Positions 16,118 through 24,670 of a DNA stretch of 64,000 bases are shown here, one piece after another. Where the stretch lies: positions 581,501-645,500 of the forward strand of contig NZ_JAOQNH010000002.1 in NCBI RefSeq assembly GCF_025961205.1, in the 5' to 3' direction. Source of the DNA: Azospirillum fermentarium (GTDB lineage Bacteria > Pseudomonadota > Alphaproteobacteria > Azospirillales > Azospirillaceae). A program made the position numbers and the translations under genes. A model generated the notes under the pieces. That model saw nothing but the letters and a program-made list of their open reading frames with translations, ran no database searches and was not told where the DNA came from. Each line of letters begins with the position of its first letter. The stretch's first letter is position 1.

Positions 16118-18163
16118 ATGACCCTGGGAGCCTTCCACACAGCCTCACAGCCCGGAACCGTCCCCCGGTTCGCCGGGGCCTTGGCGTTGCTGTGTCTGCT
16201 GGCCGGGGCGGTGCCGGCGCCGGTCCGGGCGGCGGACGGGCGGGCGTTCTACCGGGAAGCCCCGGCTCTGGCCGCCCATGTGGCGGCAGGCACCCTGCCG
16301 CCGGTGGCCGGGCGGCTGCCGGGCAACCCGCTGCTGATTCCGGTGGAAGAGGCCGGCCGTTACGGCGGCACGTGGCATCAGGCCATGATCGGGGAGGCGG
16401 ACGGGCTGCTGCTCTACCGCACCATCGGGTACGAGCCGCTGATGCGGTGGGACGCCGCGTGGCGGCGGGTGGTGCCCAACGTGGCCCAGGCGGTGGAGGT
16501 GAGCGAGGACGCCCGCGTCTTCACCTTCCGCCTGCGCCCCGGCCTGCGGTGGTCCGACGGCGTGCCCTTCACGGCGGAGGATGTGCAGTTCTGGTTCGAG
16601 GATGTGTTGGGCAACCCCGACCTGACACCGCTGCCGCCGCCGTGGATGCCACGGGCCGGGGCCGGCGTGCGGCTGGAAATTCCCGGGACGGACACGGTGC
16701 GCTTCGTCTTCGCCCAGCCCAACGGGCTGTTCCTGCCGGCGCTGGCCTCGGGGCAGGAGCGGCGCGGACCGACCGACTATCCCCGCCATGCGCTGGAACG
16801 CTATCACGCACGCTACAATCCCGACGGGGCGGCGGCCATGGCGCGGGCCGCGGGGCTGAACGGCTGGGCCGCTTTGTTCCATCTGAAGGCCAACAGCTTC
16901 CAAAGCCTGTCGGATCTGCCCTCGCTGCTGCGCCGCCCGGTGCCGGTGCCGGCGGGGGGGCTGGCCGGGCCGGCGCTGCCCCCGGTTCCCATGGAGGCCG
17001 ACGACGTGCCGGTGATCGGGGCCTGGCGCGTGGTGCGCTATGAACCCGGCCCGCCGCCGCGGGTGGTGGCCGAACGCAACCCCTTTTACTGGAAGGTCGA
17101 TCCCGCCGGGCAGCAGCTTCCCTATCTCGACCGGGTGGAGGTGGCGCTGACGGACAGCGACGATTCCTTCCTGGGTCTGCTGCTGGACGGCGGCATCGAC
17201 ATGCAGGCCCGCCATGTGGTGATCCCCCAGGTGCAGGACCGGCTGCCCGCCCTGCTGGCGGACGGGTACCGTCCGGTGGCGATGCAGCCCGGCGACAGCA
17301 ACGCCGTGCCGCTGATGCTGAACCTGACCCACCCCGATCCGGGCCTGCGCGCCCTGTTCACCCGGCGGGACGTGCGCATCGCGCTGTCCCATGCCATCGA
17401 CCGGGCCGGCATCATCGCCGGCCCCCTGAACGGCCGGGGAACCCCGGCACAGGTGGCGCCGCGGCCGGAGTCGCGGTTCTATTCCGAACGGCTGGCCCGC
17501 CAGCACCTGGATTTCGATCCCGCGGCGGCGGCGGCCGGGCTGGAGTCCGCCGGGCTCGGCCGGCGGACTCCCGGCGGGGTGAGGATGATGCCCGACGGGC
17601 GCCCGGCGGCCTTCACCATCCTGGTGCGGGCCGACCGTCCGCACCAGGGGGCCGCGGCCCGCATGGTGGCCGCTGACTGGCAGGCCGCCGGCCTGGACGT
17701 GCGGGTGGAGGAACTGGACCGCGCCACCCTGCGCCGCCGGGTGCGGGCCAACCTGTTCGACGCGGTGATCGGATCGGGCGACGGCGGCATGGACCCGATG
17801 CAGGAGATCCACGGCTTCATTCCCGCCTTCGACGGCTACAGCGGCGCGCCCGCGTGGGAACGCTGGCGGGAGGCTCCGGCGGCGGACGGGGCCATGGTCC
17901 CGCCCGACCCGGTGCTGCAGCAACTGGACCTTTACCGCCGCATCCGCGAAACGGCGGATGCCGAGCGGCAGGATCGGCTGATGCGCGACATCCTGGCCAT
18001 CGCGGCGGAGGAATTCTACGCCATCGGCATTGCCATCACGCCGGGGGGCGTGGGGGTGGTGCGCTCCGGTTTCCGCAACGTGCCGCGGAGCATGCCGGAA
18101 AGCTGGGTCTATCCGACGCCGGCCCCCACCAACCCGGCCCAATATTATGTGGAGGGGCCATGA
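16118..18163 (+). CDS. peptide/nickel-type ABC solute-binding protein (family 5)
   Basis: A 681-residue periplasmic binding protein with an N-terminal signal sequence (hydrophobic ALALLCLLAGAVPAPVRAADG, cleavage after ARA or so). SBP_bac_5 features: EPLMRWDAAWRRVVPNVAQA, FRLRPGLRWSDGVPFTAEDV, VALTDSDDSFLGLLLDGGID and RRDVRIALSHAIDRAGI. It belongs to the long subgroup of the family. No ABC permease or ATPase genes are adjacent; the next gene, 73 bp on, is a histidine kinase, so it may deliver its ligand to the kinase sensor instead of, or as well as, a transporter. Ligand unknown. Confidence 0.85.
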   Translation: MTLGAFHTASQPGTVPRFAGALALLCLLAGAVPAPVRAADGRAFYREAPALAAHVAAGTLPPVAGRLPGNPLLIPVEEAGRYGGTWHQAMIGEADGLLLYRTIGYEPLMRWDAAWRRVVPNVAQAVEVSEDARVFTFRLRPGLRWSDGVPFTAEDVQFWFEDVLGNPDLTPLPPPWMPRAGAGVRLEIPGTDTVRFVFAQPNGLFLPALASGQERRGPTDYPRHALERYHARYNPDGAAAMARAAGLNGWAALFHLKANSFQSLSDLPSLLRRPVPVPAGGLAGPALPPVPMEADDVPVIGAWRVVRYEPGPPPRVVAERNPFYWKVDPAGQQLPYLDRVEVALTDSDDSFLGLLLDGGIDMQARHVVIPQVQDRLPALLADGYRPVAMQPGDSNAVPLMLNLTHPDPGLRALFTRRDVRIALSHAIDRAGIIAGPLNGRGTPAQVAPRPESRFYSERLARQHLDFDPAAAAAGLESAGLGRRTPGGVRMMPDGRPAAFTILVRADRPHQGAAARMVAADWQAAGLDVRVEELDRATLRRRVRANLFDAVIGSGDGGMDPMQEIHGFIPAFDGYSGAPAWERWREAPAADGAMVPPDPVLQQLDLYRRIRETADAERQDRLMRDILAIAAEEFYAIGIAITPGGVGVVRSGFRNVPRSMPESWVYPTPAPTNPAQYYVEGP

Positions 18164-18236
18164 TGCCGCCGCCGGCCCGCAACAACGTGCCCATTCGTTT
18201 CAAACGCCCCATGGGCATCGCTGGGGGTGGCGGTCC

Positions 18237-20240
18237 ATGCGCTCATTGCTGAGAAGTCTGGCTTTCCGCATCGGCGCCACGGTGGTGGTGGTCGAGCTGG
18301 TGGTGCTCGTCTTCATCGGTGCCTACGCCGTGCAGCGGCTGAGCAGCGAGGTGGAGCGGCGCACCCGCGACCGCATCGTCGTGCCGGGCGACATGATGGA
18401 ACGGGGGGTGCTGGCTTATGACGCCGTGGCCGACCGCGACATCATGGCCAACCTGATCGGCCAGGAACTGGAAGAGGGGATGGTGGTCGGGGCCAACTGG
18501 AACGTGTTCCACGCCCTGCATCCGGCCAATCTGGGCCGCGACATCCGGCAAATTCCCGGCATCGACCCGGCGTGGTTTTCCGTGCGCGAACGGGGGCCGC
18601 GGCTCTACGACGTGACCGAGGGGGACCGCACGTCGCTGGTGTCGGTGACGCCGCTGTTCCTGCGCGGCACCGACATCCCCACGCTCTACACGCTGATCAA
18701 GGCCAACACCACCGGGCTGACGGCGCAGAAGCAGGTGGTGATCGCCAACGTGGCCGCCGCGTCGTTCGTCTGCGTGGTGCTGACGTCGGCGATCATCTTC
18801 CTGGCCTTCAAGCTGACGGTTCTGCGCCGCATCCGTGCCATGGCCGGCTATGTCCACCGCATCGGCGCCGGCGACGAGGACGCCCCGCCCCTGGCGGTGG
18901 CCGAGGACGAGCTGGGCCTGCTGGAGGACGGCATCAACCGGATGGCGAGCGACCTGTCCACCCGTGCCCGCCAGCGCGACCGGATGGAGGCGGATTTGCG
19001 GCTCAGCGAATCGCGCTTCCGCGACTTCACCGCCGCCGCGTCCGACTGGTACTGGGAACTGGACCGGGATCTGCGCTACGTGGCGCTGTCGGACCGCTTC
19101 TTCGAACTGCTGCGCCCGGCCCATGCGCCCATCGGGCTGCGCGCCGACCAGCTGGGGCCGGACGCGGCGGATCCCGGCGGGTGGGACGGCTTCATGGCGA
19201 TGCTGGAACGGCGCGAGCCGGTGCACGAGTTCGACATCTCGTGGACCGACGGCCAGGGGCATGTGTCGTTCGCGCGGCTGGCCGGGCTGCCGGTGTTCGA
19301 CGGGGCGGGCGCCTTCGTGGGCTACCGCGGCACGGGCCGCGACATCACCTTGCAGCGCCAGGCGTGGCAGACGCTGGAATCGCGGGTGGAGGAACGCACC
19401 CGCGCGCTGACCCGTGCCAACGCCGACTTGCAGGAAACGCTGGAGAACCTGAACCGGGCGCAGGCGGAGCTGGTGCGCTCGGAAAAGCTGGCGTCCCTGG
19501 GCGCCCTGGTGGCCGGGGTGGCGCACGAGATCAACACGCCGGTCGGCGTGGCCGTGACCGCCGCCTCCCATCTGGCCGACCGCACCCGCGACATCCACAT
19601 GCTGGTGTCGCAGAACCAGATCCGCCGCGCCGACCTGCACAATTACCTGGAGCTGGCGGACGAGGCGGCGCGGCTGCTGCTGCACAACATGGAACGCGCG
19701 TCGTCGCTGATCCAGAGCTTCAAGCAGGTGGCGACCGACCGCACGTCGGAGATGCTGCGCCCGTTCGAATTGGGCAAGTACCTGGACGACATCATCAACA
19801 GCCTGTCGCCCACCCTGCGCAAGACCCCGCACCAGATCACCATCACCTGCGATCCGGGGATCGAGATGCTGGGCTATCCCGGCCTGCTGTCGCAGGTGGT
19901 GACCAATCTGGTGATGAACTCCCTGGTCCATGCCTATGACGAGGGGCAGACCGGGCACCTGTCGCTGACCGCGGTGCAGACCGATTTCCATATGGTGGAG
20001 ATCGTCTACCGCGACGACGGGCGGGGGGTGGCGCCGGAAAACCTGCCCAAGATCTTCGATCCCTTCTTCACCACCCGCCGCGGCAACGGCAGTTCGGGGC
20101 TGGGGCTGAACATCGTGCACAACATCGTGACCGGATCGCTGAAGGGGCAGATCACCGTGGCCAGTGCCATCGGCCAGGGGGTGGTGTTCACCCTGCGCCT
20201 GCCCCGCCGCCTGACCGAGGATGCGTGCGCGGCGGAATGA
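18237..20240 (+). CDS. membrane sensor histidine kinase (HAMP-PAS-HisKA-HATPase)
   Basis: A 667-residue kinase from ATG 18237; the open frame begins earlier, but that part is a shadow of the binding-protein gene. Order: first transmembrane helix (about 10-30), periplasmic domain of about 150 residues, second helix (VVLTSAIIFLAFKLTVL), HAMP, PAS near 260-370 with FVGYRGTGRDIT, a coiled coil, then the H-box VAGVAHEINTPVGVA with the phosphorylated His. The ATPase has the N-box NLVMNSLVHA, DDGRGVAPENL, FDPFFTTRRG and SSGLGLNIV. No response regulator is adjacent. Pairing with the upstream binding protein as ligand sensor is inference. Confidence 0.88.
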   Translation: MRSLLRSLAFRIGATVVVVELVVLVFIGAYAVQRLSSEVERRTRDRIVVPGDMMERGVLAYDAVADRDIMANLIGQELEEGMVVGANWNVFHALHPANLGRDIRQIPGIDPAWFSVRERGPRLYDVTEGDRTSLVSVTPLFLRGTDIPTLYTLIKANTTGLTAQKQVVIANVAAASFVCVVLTSAIIFLAFKLTVLRRIRAMAGYVHRIGAGDEDAPPLAVAEDELGLLEDGINRMASDLSTRARQRDRMEADLRLSESRFRDFTAAASDWYWELDRDLRYVALSDRFFELLRPAHAPIGLRADQLGPDAADPGGWDGFMAMLERREPVHEFDISWTDGQGHVSFARLAGLPVFDGAGAFVGYRGTGRDITLQRQAWQTLESRVEERTRALTRANADLQETLENLNRAQAELVRSEKLASLGALVAGVAHEINTPVGVAVTAASHLADRTRDIHMLVSQNQIRRADLHNYLELADEAARLLLHNMERASSLIQSFKQVATDRTSEMLRPFELGKYLDDIINSLSPTLRKTPHQITITCDPGIEMLGYPGLLSQVVTNLVMNSLVHAYDEGQTGHLSLTAVQTDFHMVEIVYRDDGRGVAPENLPKIFDPFFTTRRGNGSSGLGLNIVHNIVTGSLKGQITVASAIGQGVVFTLRLPRRLTEDACAAE

Positions 20241-20265
20241 ACGGGGGCGGAGCCGCCCCCGTTCA
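20238..20265. terminator. bidirectional terminator hairpin
   Basis: TGAACGGGGGCGG and CCGCCCCCGTTCA form a perfect 13-bp stem with a 2-base loop, starting at the stop codon of the kinase. It sits between the convergent kinase and protease genes. No T run on either side. Confidence 0.6.
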
Positions 20266-20283
20266 CCGTGCCGCCGATGCCGG

Positions 20284-22824
20284 TCAGTTCAGCGCCAGCA
20301 TCTTGACCAGATTCGGCAGCCCGGCTCCTTGCATATAGGGGTCGCGCTGCAGATCCACGCACCCGTCCAGCAAGATGCGTTTCACCCGGTCGGGGTATCC
20401 GATGAACTCCCGCCGGCGGCTGAGAAAGGCCGCAAGGATGCCGGACACATGGGGGGCGGCCATGCTGGTGCCGCTCATTTCCACGTAAAGATGGTTCAGG
20501 GGGGGAACGAACGGCTGTCCCGGCGTGGGCGGCAGCGGGGCCCAGTCGTGCCGGGCGGAAACGATCCGTTCGCCCGGCGCCACCAGATCCGGCTTCCGCC
20601 GGCCGTCCGCCGTCGGGCCGCGGGACGAGAAGTAGGAGATGCCATAGGTGTGTGGGTTGGTCTTGTGCACCGACCCTACGGCGATGCATTCCTCCAGATT
20701 GGCGGGGTCGCCGATGCTGATGTCCATGTTGGCCTGGATGGTGCCGTTCTGGCTGTTCAGAGTGGCGAATCCGGCGTTGCCGGCGGCGACGCAGATCAGC
20801 ACCCCCTGTCCCCACAGCCGGCGCAGTTCACGGCACAGCGGCGTGTGGCCGGTGCCGTAGACGCTGGGGTCGAAATTGCTGCCCAGGCTGAGGTTGATGC
20901 CGTGGACCGTCAGTTCGCGGGCGTTCTCGTTCAGGTCGAAGATGGTTTCCAGCGCCTTGATGATCCAGGCGTCGCGGCCCATGCCGTTGTCGTCCAGAAC
21001 CTTGAACCCCATCAGCGAGCAGCGCGGCGCCATGCCGGCATAGACCGCGGGCTTGCCGTTCTGGTCCATGACATCCGCGCGCCCGGCAATGATGCCTGCC
21101 ACATGGGTGCCATGGCCCTGGCGGTCGATGTTGATGAAGCCGTTCGAACCGGGCGCGGCCGGGGCAGGCGTACCGGTGGTGGTGCAATCGTACTGGGCGG
21201 TGACGTTGGCGTATTGCTGGAAGTGGGGGTGGCCCGCCTGGATGCCGGTGTCGAGAACCGCCCAGCAGATCCCGCGCCCGTCGGCGTTGTACCCGTGGTT
21301 GGCCGTATGGGCCTGGACGGTGTGGGCGGATTCGGCGATCAGGGCACGTTTCTCCGCGTTGTGCCAGATCCCGCCGATGTTGAGATCCTGAAACGACGAC
21401 CGCAGCGCCTCCACCTCCAGCCGGGTCAGACGGGCGCAGACATAGCGGCGCAGCCGCTCCACCTCCGCTTCCCCGCCGTCGATCCCCTGGCTCTGCAGCA
21501 GCGTGTGGATGTGGGTTTCGACCGCCGCGCCCGTGGCGGCCAGCGTGCCGCCCCCGGCCCCGGCCAACTCGATCAGCACATGGTGCCGGTGGTCCCGCCC
21601 GCCGTCCTCCAGACGCTCGACCAGATTGCCGGCAATGGCGAAGGGGGCGATCACCTGACCGAAGGCGCTGCCGGTTTCGTCACGGACGGCCGCCCGCACC
21701 TCTTCCAACCCCAGATAGCCGGTGCCGGAATGAGGGTGGCGGGGGCTGTCCAGGTTGACGCGCCGCAGATCCGTGATGGTGCCGCCGCTGAATTCGCCGT
21801 TCAGGGTCTTGTCCAGCGCCACGGGGTCCAGCGGGTCGGCCACGTTCACCCAGCGCCGGACGCAGGGAGGGAAGGCCAGATTTCCGTTGTCCCAGGCCCG
21901 CAGCCGTTCCTGGACCATGGGCAGGCCCAGGGGGGAGCCGATGGTCAGGAACAGTTCGACGTCCAGATCCTCCTTCTTCAGGCGGCGCAGAACCTCGTAG
22001 GCGATCATCGAACCCTGGCTGTGGCCGATGATCACGAACGGCCCGCCACCCGCCGCCAGCCGGTCGGACAGGCTCTGGGTCATCTCGGTCTTGCGGTGAT
22101 CCACATAGAAGAAATCATGGACGTCGCGCAGAAAGGCGCGGGTGATCCCCGGCATGGCCAGCCGCCATAGCCAATCCGCCGACAGGCCAAGCCCCTGGAT
22201 GCCCGTGGTGCCCGGCTGGGGCGCGCTTTGCAGCATGGCGCCGGCAATGGCCTCCAGGGTTGCTTTGCGGTCCCGGTCGCCGCCGGACAGGGCGTCGATC
22301 TCCCGCTGGATGGCGGTCATGGGATCGGGTTTCTGCCCGCCCGCCAGCGCCATGATGGCATAGGGGGAGGCTTCGTCGTCGTCCACGCGGGTGTGGTCGG
22401 GCGACCCGCAGGACACGCCGTCTTCCGGGCGGGGATAATAATTCCGGTTGACCCAATAGGCCATCCGCGTCCGGTCGCCCATGGGGTGGCCGAAAAGGGC
22501 GGTGTCCCATTGGCATTTCAGCACGGATTCCGACGGCTTGTTGCCGATGCCGTGGATGTAGACGACGGTCCGCGCCCGGTCGGCCCCCAGCGGCATGGGG
22601 ACGCCGCCGCCCATCGGCAGGGTGTGGTGGGTGAAGTGGGGCCGTGCGGACGAGATGATCACCGGTCCCGCTCCCCCACCGGGGGGGAGCGTGGGTGACG
22701 GGGGGATGTTCACGGCATTGACGGTACTATTTCCGCCGCCCGGGCCGGGGTTGAGGGTCGGCCCGGGCGGTATCGCCGTCTGGCTGGGTGCTGCCGGTTT
22801 GGGGCCGGGTTTTTCCTTGGTCAT
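20284..22824 (-). CDS. alpha/beta-hydrolase-subtilisin fusion protein
   Basis: An 846-residue two-enzyme protein. After a Pro/Gly-rich N-terminus of about 80 residues comes TVVYIHGIGNKPSE (about 86) and the nucleophile elbow FVIIGHSQGSMIAYE (Ser near 268), the marks of an alpha/beta-hydrolase. The C-terminal half is an S8 peptidase with its full triad: CWAVLDTGIQAGHPHF (Asp near 523), GHGTHVAGIIAG (His near 571) and MSGTSMAAPHVSGILAAF (Ser near 785). No signal peptide or pro-domain is obvious, so the compartment is unclear. It lies 24 bp after a lipoprotein gene, probably one operon. The hydrolase could be a lipase/esterase module or an inactive scaffold; the subtilase looks active. Confidence 0.8.
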   Translation of the reverse strand: MTKEKPGPKPAAPSQTAIPPGPTLNPGPGGGNSTVNAVNIPPSPTLPPGGGAGPVIISSARPHFTHHTLPMGGGVPMPLGADRARTVVYIHGIGNKPSESVLKCQWDTALFGHPMGDRTRMAYWVNRNYYPRPEDGVSCGSPDHTRVDDDEASPYAIMALAGGQKPDPMTAIQREIDALSGGDRDRKATLEAIAGAMLQSAPQPGTTGIQGLGLSADWLWRLAMPGITRAFLRDVHDFFYVDHRKTEMTQSLSDRLAAGGGPFVIIGHSQGSMIAYEVLRRLKKEDLDVELFLTIGSPLGLPMVQERLRAWDNGNLAFPPCVRRWVNVADPLDPVALDKTLNGEFSGGTITDLRRVNLDSPRHPHSGTGYLGLEEVRAAVRDETGSAFGQVIAPFAIAGNLVERLEDGGRDHRHHVLIELAGAGGGTLAATGAAVETHIHTLLQSQGIDGGEAEVERLRRYVCARLTRLEVEALRSSFQDLNIGGIWHNAEKRALIAESAHTVQAHTANHGYNADGRGICWAVLDTGIQAGHPHFQQYANVTAQYDCTTTGTPAPAAPGSNGFINIDRQGHGTHVAGIIAGRADVMDQNGKPAVYAGMAPRCSLMGFKVLDDNGMGRDAWIIKALETIFDLNENARELTVHGINLSLGSNFDPSVYGTGHTPLCRELRRLWGQGVLICVAAGNAGFATLNSQNGTIQANMDISIGDPANLEECIAVGSVHKTNPHTYGISYFSSRGPTADGRRKPDLVAPGERIVSARHDWAPLPPTPGQPFVPPLNHLYVEMSGTSMAAPHVSGILAAFLSRRREFIGYPDRVKRILLDGCVDLQRDPYMQGAGLPNLVKMLALN

Positions 22825-22848
22825 GGATCAGATCCTTCCGTTCCGGCG

Positions 22849-24099
22849 TCAGATGGATTTGCAGAGACGTGAAAGGTCCATCGGATTGGTGGGGCCGGCA
22901 GGGCGGTTGAGGTCGTTTGCCCGCACGTCCACGAAGTACGCCTGGTATCCGAAGGCCAGGGGCCGGTCGAAAAGCTGGACGAGTTCGACGCCGGTCGCCG
23001 CGGCACGGGCGAAGCTGGCCCCCAACTGCGGCCCCGACCCGCTGGCAAGAGCGGCGCGCAATTGATCGATCTGTTCCTGAAGCGCGGTGATCGCGGCGGC
23101 GTTCTGGGCCGCAGCCCCCTGTGCCGTTCCCGCGGTGCCGTTCTTTTCGCCCGCCGGGGCCAGATTGTTCTTGGCCGGCAGGGATGGCAGGGAAACCGGC
23201 GTCTGGCCCCCCTGCAGGCTGCTTTGCAGCGCGGCCTGGAGAAAGGCGGCCGACACACGGCTGTCGTCCGTCACGAAACGGACCCCGCGCAGATAGAAGA
23301 TGCGGCGCATCAACACCAGTTGCGGCTGAACCTGTTGGGTGTCCCCCCGCTCCTGGCGCAACTGGTCGAGTATCTGGTAGGCGCCGCGCACCAGCCCTTT
23401 TCCATTCTCGCCAATGTTTCCAAAAAGGCTTCGGCCGGTGGTATCGCTGCAGGCGTTGTAGACGATCTGGCGCACCTGATCGTAGGGCACCTCCGCCATT
23501 TCCACCCCTTCGGGCTCCATCCGCAGGTACGAGGTGTGGCGCAGACCAAGCGAACCGAAGAATGTGGCGGCCAGCCCGGGCAGGAAGCCGCCCAGCGTCC
23601 CCTGGTCCACCGAGGCGAGGGTGTAGCCGGGTATGGCCGCCAGGGCGAGGGAGTCCGCCGGTGGCGCCGGGTCGTCCTTTGCGGCGGGTTGCTGGCGGTA
23701 GAAGACCTGCCCCGCGGCGGGCCGGAGCGCTGAACCGAGGTCGGCGTGTGAACGGGGAAACCGGGTCTTGAGGGATGGCCGGTTCTGGCGGGCCTGTTCG
23801 AACGCCGGCACCAGTTCTTCTGTCAGGAGAAGGGATGTTTCCTGCCAGATCGGGGTCTTGTCCCCCGGTTTGGCCGCTGAGGCGTCAACGATGTGCAACG
23901 CGCCGATGCGCAAGGTCTCGCTGAAGGGATAAATGGGCCGCATACTCAGCGTGTTGACGGATTCCGCCACCTTTTGGCGGATGTTCGGTGGTTCCGGTGT
24001 TCCGCACCCGCACAAGGCCAGAAGAGCGGTGGTGCTGCATAAAAAGGAAAGGGAGCGCCGCGGCGGCCGTGCAGCCGCCCCGTTGACGGGGTAATCCAT
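22849..24099 (-). CDS. predicted lipoprotein of unknown function
   Basis: A 416-residue protein. ATG 24099 is chosen because GTGGAGG sits 6 bases before it; an in-frame GTG four codons upstream overlaps that ribosome site. The signal sequence ends in ALLALCGCGTPEPP, a lipobox with Cys near 33. The body is globular with no family I recognise (TLRIGALHIVDASAA, FFGSLGLRHTSYLRMEPE), ending in a Gln/Ala-rich helix. It is the first gene of a pair with the hydrolase-subtilase. A role as partner, inhibitor or anchor of that protease is inference from adjacency. Confidence 0.6.
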   Translation of the reverse strand: MDYPVNGAAARPPRRSLSFLCSTTALLALCGCGTPEPPNIRQKVAESVNTLSMRPIYPFSETLRIGALHIVDASAAKPGDKTPIWQETSLLLTEELVPAFEQARQNRPSLKTRFPRSHADLGSALRPAAGQVFYRQQPAAKDDPAPPADSLALAAIPGYTLASVDQGTLGGFLPGLAATFFGSLGLRHTSYLRMEPEGVEMAEVPYDQVRQIVYNACSDTTGRSLFGNIGENGKGLVRGAYQILDQLRQERGDTQQVQPQLVLMRRIFYLRGVRFVTDDSRVSAAFLQAALQSSLQGGQTPVSLPSLPAKNNLAPAGEKNGTAGTAQGAAAQNAAAITALQEQIDQLRAALASGSGPQLGASFARAAATGVELVQLFDRPLAFGYQAYFVDVRANDLNRPAGPTNPMDLSRLCKSI

Positions 24100-24670
24100 C
24101 GTTTCCTCCACAATGAATGCACAGAGTAGGGAAGTCGCCGGCTCAAAAAGTCATGAGGCCGCCGTCTTTAAGGCGTGCCAACCTGGACGGCAGGAAAAAG
24201 AGAATGTTTCCCTGACAGGGATGGTCATGGGAAGGGGCGTATTCCCAAAATCCATATTTTTTGATATGGATGTTCGATAAGTAATTATCTCCATCAACTT
24301 CGTAAGAAGTCAACATTGATATACAAAAATAATGTCATATGAATAAAGTTATCAAAAAGAATATATTTGTATGTTCTTTTGTATTTTAAATAGAAACAGC
24401 GATATCTTTGGTGGAAAAAGTCATAAACAATATTTGTTCGCCATGCCGTTGCCGGATGATTTGGGTTTTTGGTTCTTTGATGGTAAGCATTCTTTCCATA
24501 AAGACAACAGGGTTTCTTTCCCCGGTTATGGGATGGACCCGGCAGGGTCGGCGCCGGTTCAGGCTTTTCTGGCCCGCGTGGCGTTCCCTGCGTATGGTTG
24601 CGGTCTTCGACGTGGCAGCCGGCGGGAACCTGTGGCCATACGCAAGGGTGAAACGCCCCATCCTTTGAAC
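24100..24670. other. AT-rich intergenic and leader region
   Basis: From about 24240 to 24530 the composition drops far below the GC of the surroundings, without a convincing gene. It holds a perfect inverted repeat, ATCCATAT-TTTTTG-ATATGGAT (24250-24271), and the candidate promoter at 24316-24343. An open frame in phase with the TPR gene runs through it from 24371, but its codon use is unlike the genes. It probably controls the glycosylation operon. Confidence 0.5.
24316..24343 (+). promoter_or_regulatory. candidate promoter of the glycosylation operon
   Basis: TTGATA and TATGAA with a 16-bp spacer, in the only AT-rich stretch of the region and upstream of a long co-oriented gene series. A weak call by consensus alone. 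Confidence 0.3.

Noticed and set aside
24371..24670. N-terminal 100-codon extension of the first TPR-glycosyltransferase
   Set aside because: AT-rich, with codon use and residues unlike the rest, and it overlaps a probable promoter region. ATG 24671 starts directly with the first TPR. Not excluded by sequence alone.
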